Source of the DNA: Bacteroidaceae bacterium
GTDB taxonomy: Bacteria > Bacteroidota > Bacteroidia > Bacteroidales > Bacteroidaceae
Assembly (NCBI GenBank): GCA_017529865.1
Contig: JAFXNA010000003.1
Coordinates: 1 to 64,000 of the forward strand
Length of the DNA stretch: 64,000 nt
Direction: 5' to 3'
How positions within the stretch are numbered: position 1 is the first letter of the stretch; every line of letters starts with the position of its first letter. Under the pieces are notes generated by a model. It made no database searches, was not told the origin of the DNA, and saw only the letters and a program-made list of their open reading frames with translations. Positions 9,810 through 17,321 of the stretch are shown here, one piece after another. A program made the translations under genes and the position numbers.

Positions 9810-11042
9810 ATGGCACTCAATTACATTTGGATATCATTCTTCCTCATTGCATTTGTCGTTTCGCTGGTCCGCCTCATTTTCTTTGGCAACATAGAGGTCT
9901 TCCCCGATATGATGAATGCAACTTTCGAATCAGCAAAGACGGCATTCGAAATCTCGATTGGACTCACAGGCGTATTATCGCTGTGGATGGGAATCATGAA
10001 GATTGGTGAACAAGGAGGACTCATCCGCCTCTTTGCCCGTTTGCTGTCTCCGGTTCTCACAAAGATATTCCCCGACATTCCGAAAGGCCATCCCGTCATG
10101 GGTACCATGTTCATGAATATCTCAGCCAACCTATTAGGACTGGACAACGCTGCCACTCCAATGGGTCTGAAAGCCATGGAGGAACTACAGGAAATCAACC
10201 CGAAGAAAGACACGGCATCCAACCCAATGATTATGTTCTTGGTGCTTAATACCTCAGGACTGACCATCATCCCTGTCAGCGTCCTGGTGTTCCGTGCCCA
10301 ACTGGGTGCTGCCCAACCTACCGACGTGTTCGTGCCAATCCTGTTGGCTACATTCTTCAGCACACTGGCCGGACTGATCATCACAAGCCTCTTCCAGCAT
10401 ATCAACCTTTTCAATAAGACCCTACTCCTGTTCTTAGGTAGCCTCTGTGTCTTGGTGGCAGGTGTGATATGGGGCTTCAGTCAGATGTCATCCGAGACCA
10501 TGAACACGGTCTCTACCCTCTTTGCCAACATCCTTCTGTGCACCATCATCGTCGTCTTCATCCTCGCAGGTGTATTCAAGAAGATTAATGTCTACGATGC
10601 CTTCATCGAGGGAGCCAAAGACGGATTCCAGACGGCCGTGAAAATCATCCCATACCTCATTGCCATCCTCGTAGGAATCGCCGTATTCCGTGCATCAGGT
10701 GCGATGGATTTCCTCATCGACGGCATCGCATGGTTGGTAGGTCTTTGTGGCATCAATACCGATTTCGTAGCAGCCCTTCCTACCGCATTGATGAAACCTC
10801 TCAGCGGTAGTGGTGCTCGTGGTATGATGGTCGATGCTATGACCAATTTCGGGGCCGATTCTTTCGTGGGACGCCTCTCTTGTGTATTCCAAGGCAGTAC
10901 CGACACCACTTTCTACATCCTCGCAGTCTATTTCGGTAGCGTATGTGTTCGCAAGACCCGACATGCTGTTGTCTGTGGACTCCTTGCAGACTTTGCAGGC
11001 ATCATCGCAGCCATCTTCATCAGCTACCTCTTCTTCCATTAA
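9810..11042 (+). CDS. SpmA-SpmB fusion, nucleoside-recognition (Gate) membrane protein
   Basis: 410 residues, strongly hydrophobic with many membrane segments. The first half (NATFESAKTAFEISIGLTG..., MNISANLLGLDNAATPMG) matches SpmA. The second half (FIEGAKDGFQTAVKIIPYLIAILVG..., ALMKPLSGSGARG) matches SpmB. In spore formers these are two genes; the fused form is usual in non-sporulating Bacteroidota. The transported molecule is unknown. A partly overlapping transcript with guaA is possible, since the gap is only 76 bp. Confidence 0.85.
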   Translation: MALNYIWISFFLIAFVVSLVRLIFFGNIEVFPDMMNATFESAKTAFEISIGLTGVLSLWMGIMKIGEQGGLIRLFARLLSPVLTKIFPDIPKGHPVMGTMFMNISANLLGLDNAATPMGLKAMEELQEINPKKDTASNPMIMFLVLNTSGLTIIPVSVLVFRAQLGAAQPTDVFVPILLATFFSTLAGLIITSLFQHINLFNKTLLLFLGSLCVLVAGVIWGFSQMSSETMNTVSTLFANILLCTIIVVFILAGVFKKINVYDAFIEGAKDGFQTAVKIIPYLIAILVGIAVFRASGAMDFLIDGIAWLVGLCGINTDFVAALPTALMKPLSGSGARGMMVDAMTNFGADSFVGRLSCVFQGSTDTTFYILAVYFGSVCVRKTRHAVVCGLLADFAGIIAAIFISYLFFH

Positions 11043-11118
11043 ATTTAGTTTTCAGACTTTAGACGCTAGACTTTAGACATATTTACATTTTATAATTCTT
11101 TAATTTTTACATTTTCTC

Positions 11119-12099
11119 ATGACAACTAACGTACGTCCGGCCGATATGGAGCGCATCACCACACCCGCTCTGGCCAAACAATTCATTGACGAACAAATCA
11201 AGGAGCTTCGTGCTCAGATTGGTGACAAGAAAGTGCTGCTTGCACTCTCTGGCGGTGTAGATTCTTCAGTAGTGGCAGCACTGCTCATCAAGGCTGTAGG
11301 CAAACAATTGGTATCAGTTCATGTAAATCACGGTCTGCTGCGTAAGGGTGAACCCGAACAGGTGGTTCGTGTATTTCGCGATGAGCTGAATGCCAACCTT
11401 ATTTATGTAGATGCGACCGACCGTTTCCTCGACAAGCTGGCAGGGGTGGCCGATCCAGAGCAGAAGCGCAAGATTATCGGTGCCGAATTCATCCGCGTAT
11501 TCGAAGAGGAAGCTCGCAAACAAGAAGGTATCAGCTTCCTGGCTCAGGGTACCATCTATCCTGATATCGTAGAGTCTGGTCCTGTAAAGTCTCACCATAA
11601 CGTAGGCGGTCTGCCTGAAGACCTTCAGTTCGAATTGGTTGAGCCTATCAAACTTCTCTTCAAGGACGAGGTACGCGTAGTAGGCAAGGAACTTGGCTTG
11701 CCCGACAATATGGTTTTCCGTCAGCCGTTCCCAGGCCCAGGTTTGGGTGTCCGTTGCACAGGTGCCATCACTCGTGACCGTCTGGAGGCGCTTCGCGAAT
11801 CCGATGCCATCCTACGTGAAGAGTTTGCCAAGAATGGCCTCGAAGGCAAGGTTTGGCAGTACTTTACCATCGTGCCCGACTACAAATCAACAGGCGTTAA
11901 GGACAACAAGCGTAGTTGGGATTGGCCAGTAATCATCCGTGCGGTCAACACTCGCGATGCCATGACAGCTACCATCGAGGAGATTCCTTACACACTCCTG
12001 CACCACATCACACAGCGCATCATTACTGAGGTTCCGGGCGTAAATCGTGTGCTCTACGATCTCACTCCGAAGCCAACAGGCACGATCGAATGGGAATAA
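11119..12099 (+). CDS. guaA: GMP synthase ATP-pyrophosphatase subunit lacking the GATase domain
   Basis: 326 residues. The P-loop SGGVDSS (44-50), the HHNVGG segment, FRQPFPGPGL and the terminal KPTGTIEWE belong to the C-terminal two-thirds of bacterial GuaA (usually 500-525 residues). The N-terminal class I glutamine amidotransferase domain is absent, and the 76 bp upstream do not encode it. As it stands the protein would adenylate XMP and use free ammonia, or need a separate glutaminase as in archaeal two-subunit GMP synthases. The ATG is well placed and the reading frame clean, so this looks functional. Confidence 0.85.
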   Translation: MTTNVRPADMERITTPALAKQFIDEQIKELRAQIGDKKVLLALSGGVDSSVVAALLIKAVGKQLVSVHVNHGLLRKGEPEQVVRVFRDELNANLIYVDATDRFLDKLAGVADPEQKRKIIGAEFIRVFEEEARKQEGISFLAQGTIYPDIVESGPVKSHHNVGGLPEDLQFELVEPIKLLFKDEVRVVGKELGLPDNMVFRQPFPGPGLGVRCTGAITRDRLEALRESDAILREEFAKNGLEGKVWQYFTIVPDYKSTGVKDNKRSWDWPVIIRAVNTRDAMTATIEEIPYTLLHHITQRIITEVPGVNRVLYDLTPKPTGTIEWE

Positions 12100-12893
12100 T
12101 GATGCTGACAGCCAAGGAAATCATCACCCACATGGAGTCGCTGCAAGATGACAAGCAGCGGCATGAACTTATGCGCTTCTTCAAGACAGGCAAAGGCGAC
12201 TATGGAGAGGGTGATGAATTCCTTGGGTTGAAAGTTCCACAGACACGCGAGGTGGTTAAAAAAGTAGATCAAGGTTTCCCTTTAAGCGAAATCCCTGAGC
12301 TACTGATGAACCATTGGCACGAAGTACGACTCTGCGGCCTGCTGATATTGGTTTCGAAATTCGAAAAGCTAGCTACCAAGAAGCTTGAGAACAATGAGGA
12401 AGCGATTAAAGGTCGCGACGAAATCCTTCAAATGTACCTGCAATATGCAGAAAAAGCCAACAACTGGGATCTTGTGGACCTCTCTGTCCCCAAGATTCTC
12501 GGTCATTGGCTACTATTACCAACGAACTTAAGCCCCCTCCCGACCTCCCCCCATAGGGGAGGAGATGTGAAGCGTCAAGTGCTGGACGAACTTGCCCAAA
12601 GTCCATGCTTGTGGAAACAGCGCATGAGCATCGTCTGCACATGGAAAACATCACAGATGGGCGACCCATCTTGGTGTCTGCGCTATGCCGAAATCCATCT
12701 CCATCATCCCCACGATCTCATGCACAAAGCCGTCGGTTGGATGCTCCGCGAAATGGGTAAACGTTGCTCAATGGATCTCCTCCGCGACTTCCTTCGCCAA
12801 CATGCCCACGAGATGCCTCGCACCATGCTCCGCTATGCCATCGAGAAGATGCCAGAGCATGAACGTCAGTACTGGATGGGTATAAAGTTCTGA
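12099..12893 (+). CDS. DNA alkylation repair protein (AlkD-like HEAT repeats)
   Basis: 264 residues from the ATG that overlaps the guaA stop (TAATG); an ATG 9 bp earlier is also in frame. Helical repeats with FLGLKVPQTREVVKK, NNWDLVDLS and MLRYAIEKMPEHER fit the AlkD/AlkC-type glycosylases that excise alkylated purines. At about residues 145-157 the protein carries an odd LSPLPTSPHRGGDV stretch encoded by a family A palindromic repeat (12530-12566). The reading frame continues through it, so the gene is longer than usual but intact. Confidence 0.82.
   Translation: MMLTAKEIITHMESLQDDKQRHELMRFFKTGKGDYGEGDEFLGLKVPQTREVVKKVDQGFPLSEIPELLMNHWHEVRLCGLLILVSKFEKLATKKLENNEEAIKGRDEILQMYLQYAEKANNWDLVDLSVPKILGHWLLLPTNLSPLPTSPHRGGDVKRQVLDELAQSPCLWKQRMSIVCTWKTSQMGDPSWCLRYAEIHLHHPHDLMHKAVGWMLREMGKRCSMDLLRDFLRQHAHEMPRTMLRYAIEKMPEHERQYWMGIKF
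12530..12566. repeat. Family A repeat inside a coding sequence
   Basis: CCCCCTCCCGACC faces TAGGGGAGGAG in the same arrangement as the intergenic copies. It is read in frame within the AlkD-like gene. Confidence 0.7.
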
Positions 12894-12912
12894 TGCACGT
12901 TTGCTCGCTGCA

Positions 12913-13455
12913 TCAATAATTCTCTGCTTTTATCTGGAAGTAGCTCTGTGGATGGTCACATACGGGACATACCTCGGGAGCCTGCTTACCAATAACGATG
13001 TGTCCGCAGTTACCGCATTGCCAGATGACATCGCCCTCACGAGAGAAGACCACTGCATCCTCGATGTTCTTCAGTAACTTGCGATAACGCTCCTCGTGCT
13101 CACGTTCAATGGCACCCACCATCTCGAACTTCTGCGCAATCTCCTCAAAGCCCTCTTCCCTGGCCTCCTTAGCCATGCGGGCATACATATCCGTCCACTC
13201 GAAGTTCTCACCATTGGCAGCATCGGCCAGATTGGTCTTTGTATCGCTCACACTACCACCATTCAAGTACTTATACCACATCTTGGCATGCTCCTTCTCG
13301 TTGGCTGCCGTCTCTTCAAAGATAGCTGCAATCTGCACATAGCCATCTTTCTTAGCCTTACTTGCAAAATAAGTGTACTTGTTGCGTGCCATACTCTCGC
13401 CTGCAAAAGCCTCCTTGAGGTTCTGCTCGGTCTTTGTTCCTTTCAGTTCTTTCAT
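12913..13455 (-). CDS. Rubrerythrin
   Basis: 180 residues from the second in-frame ATG (start [11 protein letters not shown]). The di-iron domain has E20 and an ExxH motif at E53-H56 plus a second ExxH in AIEREHEER. The rubredoxin domain has CGNCGH and CPVCDH. Rubrerythrins reduce hydrogen peroxide in anaerobes, which fits an anaerobic host. The promoter is at 13495-13502, and an unusual phased ATAA/TTAT array lies just upstream of it. Confidence 0.93.
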   Translation of the reverse strand: MKELKGTKTEQNLKEAFAGESMARNKYTYFASKAKKDGYVQIAAIFEETAANEKEHAKMWYKYLNGGSVSDTKTNLADAANGENFEWTDMYARMAKEAREEGFEEIAQKFEMVGAIEREHEERYRKLLKNIEDAVVFSREGDVIWQCGNCGHIVIGKQAPEVCPVCDHPQSYFQIKAENY

Positions 13456-13494
13456 GGGTCTCAAATTAAAAATGGTTTAAAGAATTTCCAAGTG

Positions 13495-13502
13495 CAAATA
13501 TA
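13495..13502 (-). promoter_or_regulatory. -7 box of rubrerythrin
   Basis: TATATTTG on the minus strand, 40 bp before the start codon. Confidence 0.65.
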
Positions 13503-13547
13503 ATAGTTTTTATCTAAACAGCAAAATTTTCTACTATTTATTTTTGA

Positions 13548-13614
13548 ATAACCTATGGTTATCATCGAATAACCCAGCATTATCGCCAAATAAGGCTTTG
13601 TTATTATAAAATAA
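13548..13614. repeat. Helically phased ATAA/TTAT array upstream of rubrerythrin
   Basis: ATAA, TTAT, ATAA, TTAT, ATAA, TTAT, ATAA begin at 13548, 13559, 13569, 13580, 13590, 13601 and 13611. The steps are 11, 10, 11, 10, 11 and 10 bp, so all lie on one helix face. A related array is at 56255-56311. Confidence 0.6.
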
Positions 13615-13641
13615 GCGGAGACTATGCCTCCGCTATTTTAT
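13610..13641 (-). terminator. Terminator of the acidic lipoprotein gene
   Basis: AAAATAGCGGAG and CTCCGCTTATTTT (read on the minus strand) form a long stem, followed by T-rich sequence. The stem is symmetrical enough to work in both directions. Confidence 0.75.
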
Positions 13642-13671
13642 ATACCCCATCAGGGCTTGTAAACTATCGCC

Positions 13672-14175
13672 TTATTTCAGCTTGATGCTGTTGAGGATAT
13701 CGATAACTGCTGGATCGTTAGGATCTTCAGATGAAGAGCCGATGCGGATAACGCCGTTACCCATCTGAGCGAGATAAACGGTCGCATAACCCTCTGCGTT
13801 CTTGTAAACCTGCCAAGTGACATCAGCAGCCGAAATATCGTCAAGCTGTTCGTCTGCTTCTGCTTCCATGACCTTTGCCCAGTTAGCTACGTCAGCCTCA
13901 GCCTGCTCTTTGAAGTTGAGTTCTACGGGGCCGCTTACAATCATTTCTGATACATACTGCTTTGCCTCGAAGCCTCCAGGAATGGCAACTGTGTACCAAC
14001 CACGGTCTTCCTCGGTCGATCCAACCTCTTCTGCCTCAACCTCTACTTTCTCAGCATCCTCTTCAATCTCAACAGCAGTAGAGTCTTCGTTTGTAGTTAC
14101 ATTTGTGTTACCACCACATGATACCATCATTGCAGCCATAGCTGCAACAGCGAATGAAAGGAATGTTTTCTTCAT
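13672..14175 (-). CDS. Acidic lipoprotein of unknown function
   Basis: 167 residues. The signal peptide ends in a lipobox (MMVSCGG, Cys at about 20). A Glu/Asp-rich linker follows (about 30-58), then a small globular domain (WYTVAIPGGFEAKQYVSE... to NSIKLK). I do not recognise the domain. It is monocistronic, with its own promoter (14233-14240) and terminator. Confidence 0.75.
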   Translation of the reverse strand: MKKTFLSFAVAAMAAMMVSCGGNTNVTTNEDSTAVEIEEDAEKVEVEAEEVGSTEEDRGWYTVAIPGGFEAKQYVSEMIVSGPVELNFKEQAEADVANWAKVMEAEADEQLDDISAADVTWQVYKNAEGYATVYLAQMGNGVIRIGSSSEDPNDPAVIDILNSIKLK

Positions 14176-14232
14176 AATGCTTTAAACTATTTAAATTGTT
14201 AATATAAGAGTTCTCTCTTTTTATTTCGATGA

Positions 14233-14240
14233 CAAAGGTA
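14233..14240 (-). promoter_or_regulatory. -7 box of the lipoprotein gene
   Basis: TACCTTTG on the minus strand, 58 bp before the start. Confidence 0.6.
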
Positions 14241-14346
14241 ATAAATAATTCATAATGCATCATTCATAATGCATGAATATTTGCTATTTTCATCTCTTTT
14301 TTGTTAATAATCTTCTTTTTTCAATCTTCAATCTTTATTTTTTTCG

Positions 14347-14354
14347 TACCTTTG
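14347..14354 (+). promoter_or_regulatory. -7 box of the GH31-PL11 operon
   Basis: TACCTTTG 26 bp before ATG 14380. Family B repeat sequence (14245-14275) separates it from the divergent lipoprotein promoter. Confidence 0.65.
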
Positions 14355-14379
14355 ACCCAGAAAACTACAACCATATCGC

Positions 14380-17313
14380 ATGAAACATATCTTCATCATA
14401 CTCGCGGCCCTCTTTGTGCAGACAGCCAAGGCTCAAACAGCTGAAGTGACACCTTCACAGGCTGACGGCATCCGACACATCCGCATGGAAGCTGTGACGG
14501 ACCGCATCATCCGTGTACGCGCTACAGCCGAGGAAACATACCCCTCGAAGCAAAGCCTCATCGTTGTGCCGCAAACTGGACAGAAACCACGTGCCAGCAT
14601 CACCAAGGAAAACGGTACCGTCGTGCTCCGAACCAAGGAACTGAAAGCCCTCATCGACAGTCAGACAGGTCGCGTGGCATTCTACGACAATACAGGAAAA
14701 CTCCTGTTGAAAGAAGCGGAAAGCGGCACGAGCATACATCCCTTCCGAGTTCCCGAACGCGAAATAGGCGTGGCGCAACGCCCACTTTCCGACCGTGAAC
14801 TGAACGGTTATTCGTGGCAACTCGTGTTCGATAGTCCCAAAGACGAAGCCTTCTACGGACTTGGTCAGCATCAGTCGGGCGACATGAACTATAAGGGAAA
14901 GAACGAGGACTTGTTCCAGTACAACACAAAGGTAAGCACACCGTTCGTCATCAGCAACCAAGGCTATGGCATCCTGTGGGACAGCTACTCTTACTGTCGG
15001 TTCGGTAAGGCGGACGAATACCGCCAGCTGGGCGATGTGTTCCATATATATAATAAGGAAGGAAAGATGGGTAGCCTCACCGGTACTTACGCCGAACGAG
15101 GAGGCCGTACGCTGAGCCGCGATGAGGACTCTATCTACTTCGAAAACTCCGAAACCATTGTCAACCTGCCCAAGGGAATCCGACTGCAAGGAGCAACCGT
15201 CACCTACGAAGGAACCCTTGAGCCACAGATCGATGCCACTTATCACTTCATCCTCTATTATGCCGGCTATGTCCGCGTCTTGATGAACGGAAAGGAAGTC
15301 GTAGCCCAACGCTGGCGCACGGCATGGAACCCTAACGCATGGAAATTCGATGTGCCGATGCGTCGGGGCGAAAAGACTGCTCTCCGCATCGAATGGCAAC
15401 CCGACGGCGGCACCAGCTACTGCGGTCTTCGTGTAGCTCAACCTACAAGTGACGAAACTCAGAACCGCCTATCAATCTGGAGCGAAATGACCCGCGACAT
15501 GGACTATTACTTCATCGCCGGAGCCGACATCGACCAAGTCATCAGCGGCTACCGCACACTTACCGGTCGTGCCCCCATCCTACCTAAGTGGGCATTGGGA
15601 TTCTGGCAAAGCCGTGAGCGCTATAAGACGCAGGACGAACTCGTCAGCACGCTACAGGAATTCCGCGACCGTCAGATTCCAATCGACAACATCGTGCAGG
15701 ATTGGAGCTATTGGGAAGAGAACCAATGGGGCAGTCATGAGTTCGACAAGAGTCGCTACCCCGACCCACAGAAAATGCTTGATGACGTACACCAACTCCA
15801 CGGACGTTTCATGATCAGCGTCTGGCCGAAGTTCTACGTCAACACCGACCACTACAAAGCCCTCGACCAGCACGGATGGATGTACCATCAGGCCATCAAG
15901 GACAACATTCTCGACTGGATAGGCCGCGGCTATCTCGGCAGTTTCTATGATGCCTACGACCCCGAAGCCCGTAAACTATTCTGGCAGCAGATGGACGAAA
16001 AACTCTATACAGGTCTCTCTGGGAAAATAGTAAATGGTAAATCGTCAAATAGCAAATACATCGATGCCTGGTGGATGGATGCCTCCGAGCCGAATGTTCG
16101 CGACTGCACCCCGATGTGGTACCGCAAAGCACTCTGCGGTCCGACCGCTCTCGGCACCTCTACCGAATATTTCAACGCTTATGCTCTTGTCAATGCCGAA
16201 GCCATCTACAACGGCCAACGAAGTGTTAATCCTAATACGAGGGTGTTTTTGTTGACCCGTAGCGGATTTGCAGGCGAGCAACGTTATAGCACAGCCACAT
16301 GGAGCGGCGACATCGGTACTCGATGGGAAGACATGAGGGCACAGATGACTGCCGGACTTAACTACCAGATGGCAGGACTTCCTTTCTGGGGTATGGACAT
16401 TGGTGGTTTCTGTGTCGAAAACCGATATGTAGCAGCACAGCAACTCTTCGACCGCAACGGCACGGAGAACGAAGACCTGAAGGAATGGCGCGAGTTGCAG
16501 ACCCGCTGGCATCAGTTCGGATGCTTCGTTCCCATTTTCCGTACCCATGGTCAGTGGCCTCTTCGCGAAGTATGGAACATCGCACCTGAGACCCATCCTG
16601 CCTACATGAGTATCACGTGGTATCACCGCCTGCGCTATTTCCTGATGCCGTACATCTATTCTTTGGCAGCTAAAGTCCACTTCGACGATTACACCATGAT
16701 GCGCGGTTTGGCGATGGACTACCCCACCGACTCCCGCGTCCTCGACATCGGCGACCAATGGATGTTCGGTCCGGCGTTGATGGCCTGTCCCGTCAGCGAA
16801 TACAAGGCCCGCTCACGTAGCGTCTACTTCCCCCAAGGTGGCTGGTACGACTTCTATAGCAACAAGTATATCCAAGGAGGTCAAACCCTCACTGTTGATG
16901 CTCCCTATGAACGCATCCCAGTCTTCGTCCGTGCAGGTAGCATCCTGCCACTCGGCCCACAGATGCAATGGAGCGACGAGAAGCCTGCCGACCTCATCCA
17001 TATCCTTGTCTATGAAGGTGCAGACGGGCAGTTTACCCTCTACGAAGACGAAGGTACGAACTACAACTACGAGAAGGGCAAGTACGCCACCATCACGTTC
17101 ACTTACGACGACACCCATCGTCAACTCACCATCAGCAAGCGTAAAGGCAGTTTTAAAGGAATGCTGAAAGAACGTAAGTTCAACATCGTGTTTGTGAAGA
17201 AAGGACAACCGATTCCACTCGATCTCGACAACCCAACGAACAAACAGATCATCATCAATTCCGGTATAACGGTACACTACAAGGGTCAAGAAAAACAAAT
17301 CAACTACAAATAA
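14380..17313 (+). CDS. GH31 alpha-glucosidase/alpha-xylosidase with PA14-like insert
   Basis: 977 residues with a signal peptide (to about QTAKAQ). Order: N-terminal beta-sandwich, a PA14-like insert (about 270-360, GTLEPQIDATYHFILYYAGYV), the GH31 barrel and a DUF5110-type C-terminus. The nucleophile is D567 in WWMDASEPN and the acid/base is D644 in WSGDIGTRW. PA14-containing GH31 enzymes of Bacteroidota include xyloglucan alpha-xylosidases, so that activity is the best guess. A 12-residue KIVNGKSSNSK stretch just before the nucleophile strand is encoded by simple repeat-like DNA (16023-16058). The PL11 gene follows after 8 bp. Confidence 0.88.
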   Translation: MKHIFIILAALFVQTAKAQTAEVTPSQADGIRHIRMEAVTDRIIRVRATAEETYPSKQSLIVVPQTGQKPRASITKENGTVVLRTKELKALIDSQTGRVAFYDNTGKLLLKEAESGTSIHPFRVPEREIGVAQRPLSDRELNGYSWQLVFDSPKDEAFYGLGQHQSGDMNYKGKNEDLFQYNTKVSTPFVISNQGYGILWDSYSYCRFGKADEYRQLGDVFHIYNKEGKMGSLTGTYAERGGRTLSRDEDSIYFENSETIVNLPKGIRLQGATVTYEGTLEPQIDATYHFILYYAGYVRVLMNGKEVVAQRWRTAWNPNAWKFDVPMRRGEKTALRIEWQPDGGTSYCGLRVAQPTSDETQNRLSIWSEMTRDMDYYFIAGADIDQVISGYRTLTGRAPILPKWALGFWQSRERYKTQDELVSTLQEFRDRQIPIDNIVQDWSYWEENQWGSHEFDKSRYPDPQKMLDDVHQLHGRFMISVWPKFYVNTDHYKALDQHGWMYHQAIKDNILDWIGRGYLGSFYDAYDPEARKLFWQQMDEKLYTGLSGKIVNGKSSNSKYIDAWWMDASEPNVRDCTPMWYRKALCGPTALGTSTEYFNAYALVNAEAIYNGQRSVNPNTRVFLLTRSGFAGEQRYSTATWSGDIGTRWEDMRAQMTAGLNYQMAGLPFWGMDIGGFCVENRYVAAQQLFDRNGTENEDLKEWRELQTRWHQFGCFVPIFRTHGQWPLREVWNIAPETHPAYMSITWYHRLRYFLMPYIYSLAAKVHFDDYTMMRGLAMDYPTDSRVLDIGDQWMFGPALMACPVSEYKARSRSVYFPQGGWYDFYSNKYIQGGQTLTVDAPYERIPVFVRAGSILPLGPQMQWSDEKPADLIHILVYEGADGQFTLYEDEGTNYNYEKGKYATITFTYDDTHRQLTISKRKGSFKGMLKERKFNIVFVKKGQPIPLDLDNPTNKQIIINSGITVHYKGQEKQINYK
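16023..16058. repeat. Interspersed AAATAGTAAATGGTAAAT-type repeat inside GH31
   Basis: The A/T-rich words stand out from the GC-balanced gene and resemble intergenic DNA at 57391-57470. It is in frame. Confidence 0.4.
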
Positions 17314-17321
17314 TCACAACT

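Noticed and set aside
11043..11118. Frameshifted remains of the missing GuaA amidotransferase domain
   Set aside because: Only 76 bp lie between the SpmAB stop and the guaA ATG, too short for a 190-residue domain, and they hold A/T-rich repeat words.
14455..15441. Long antisense ORF opposite the GH31 gene
   Set aside because: The sense frame has full GH31 motifs; the antisense frame shows no domain, signal or ribosome site and results from codon bias. Similar shadows at 1347-1934, 39827-40789 and 59367-60206 were dropped for the same reason.
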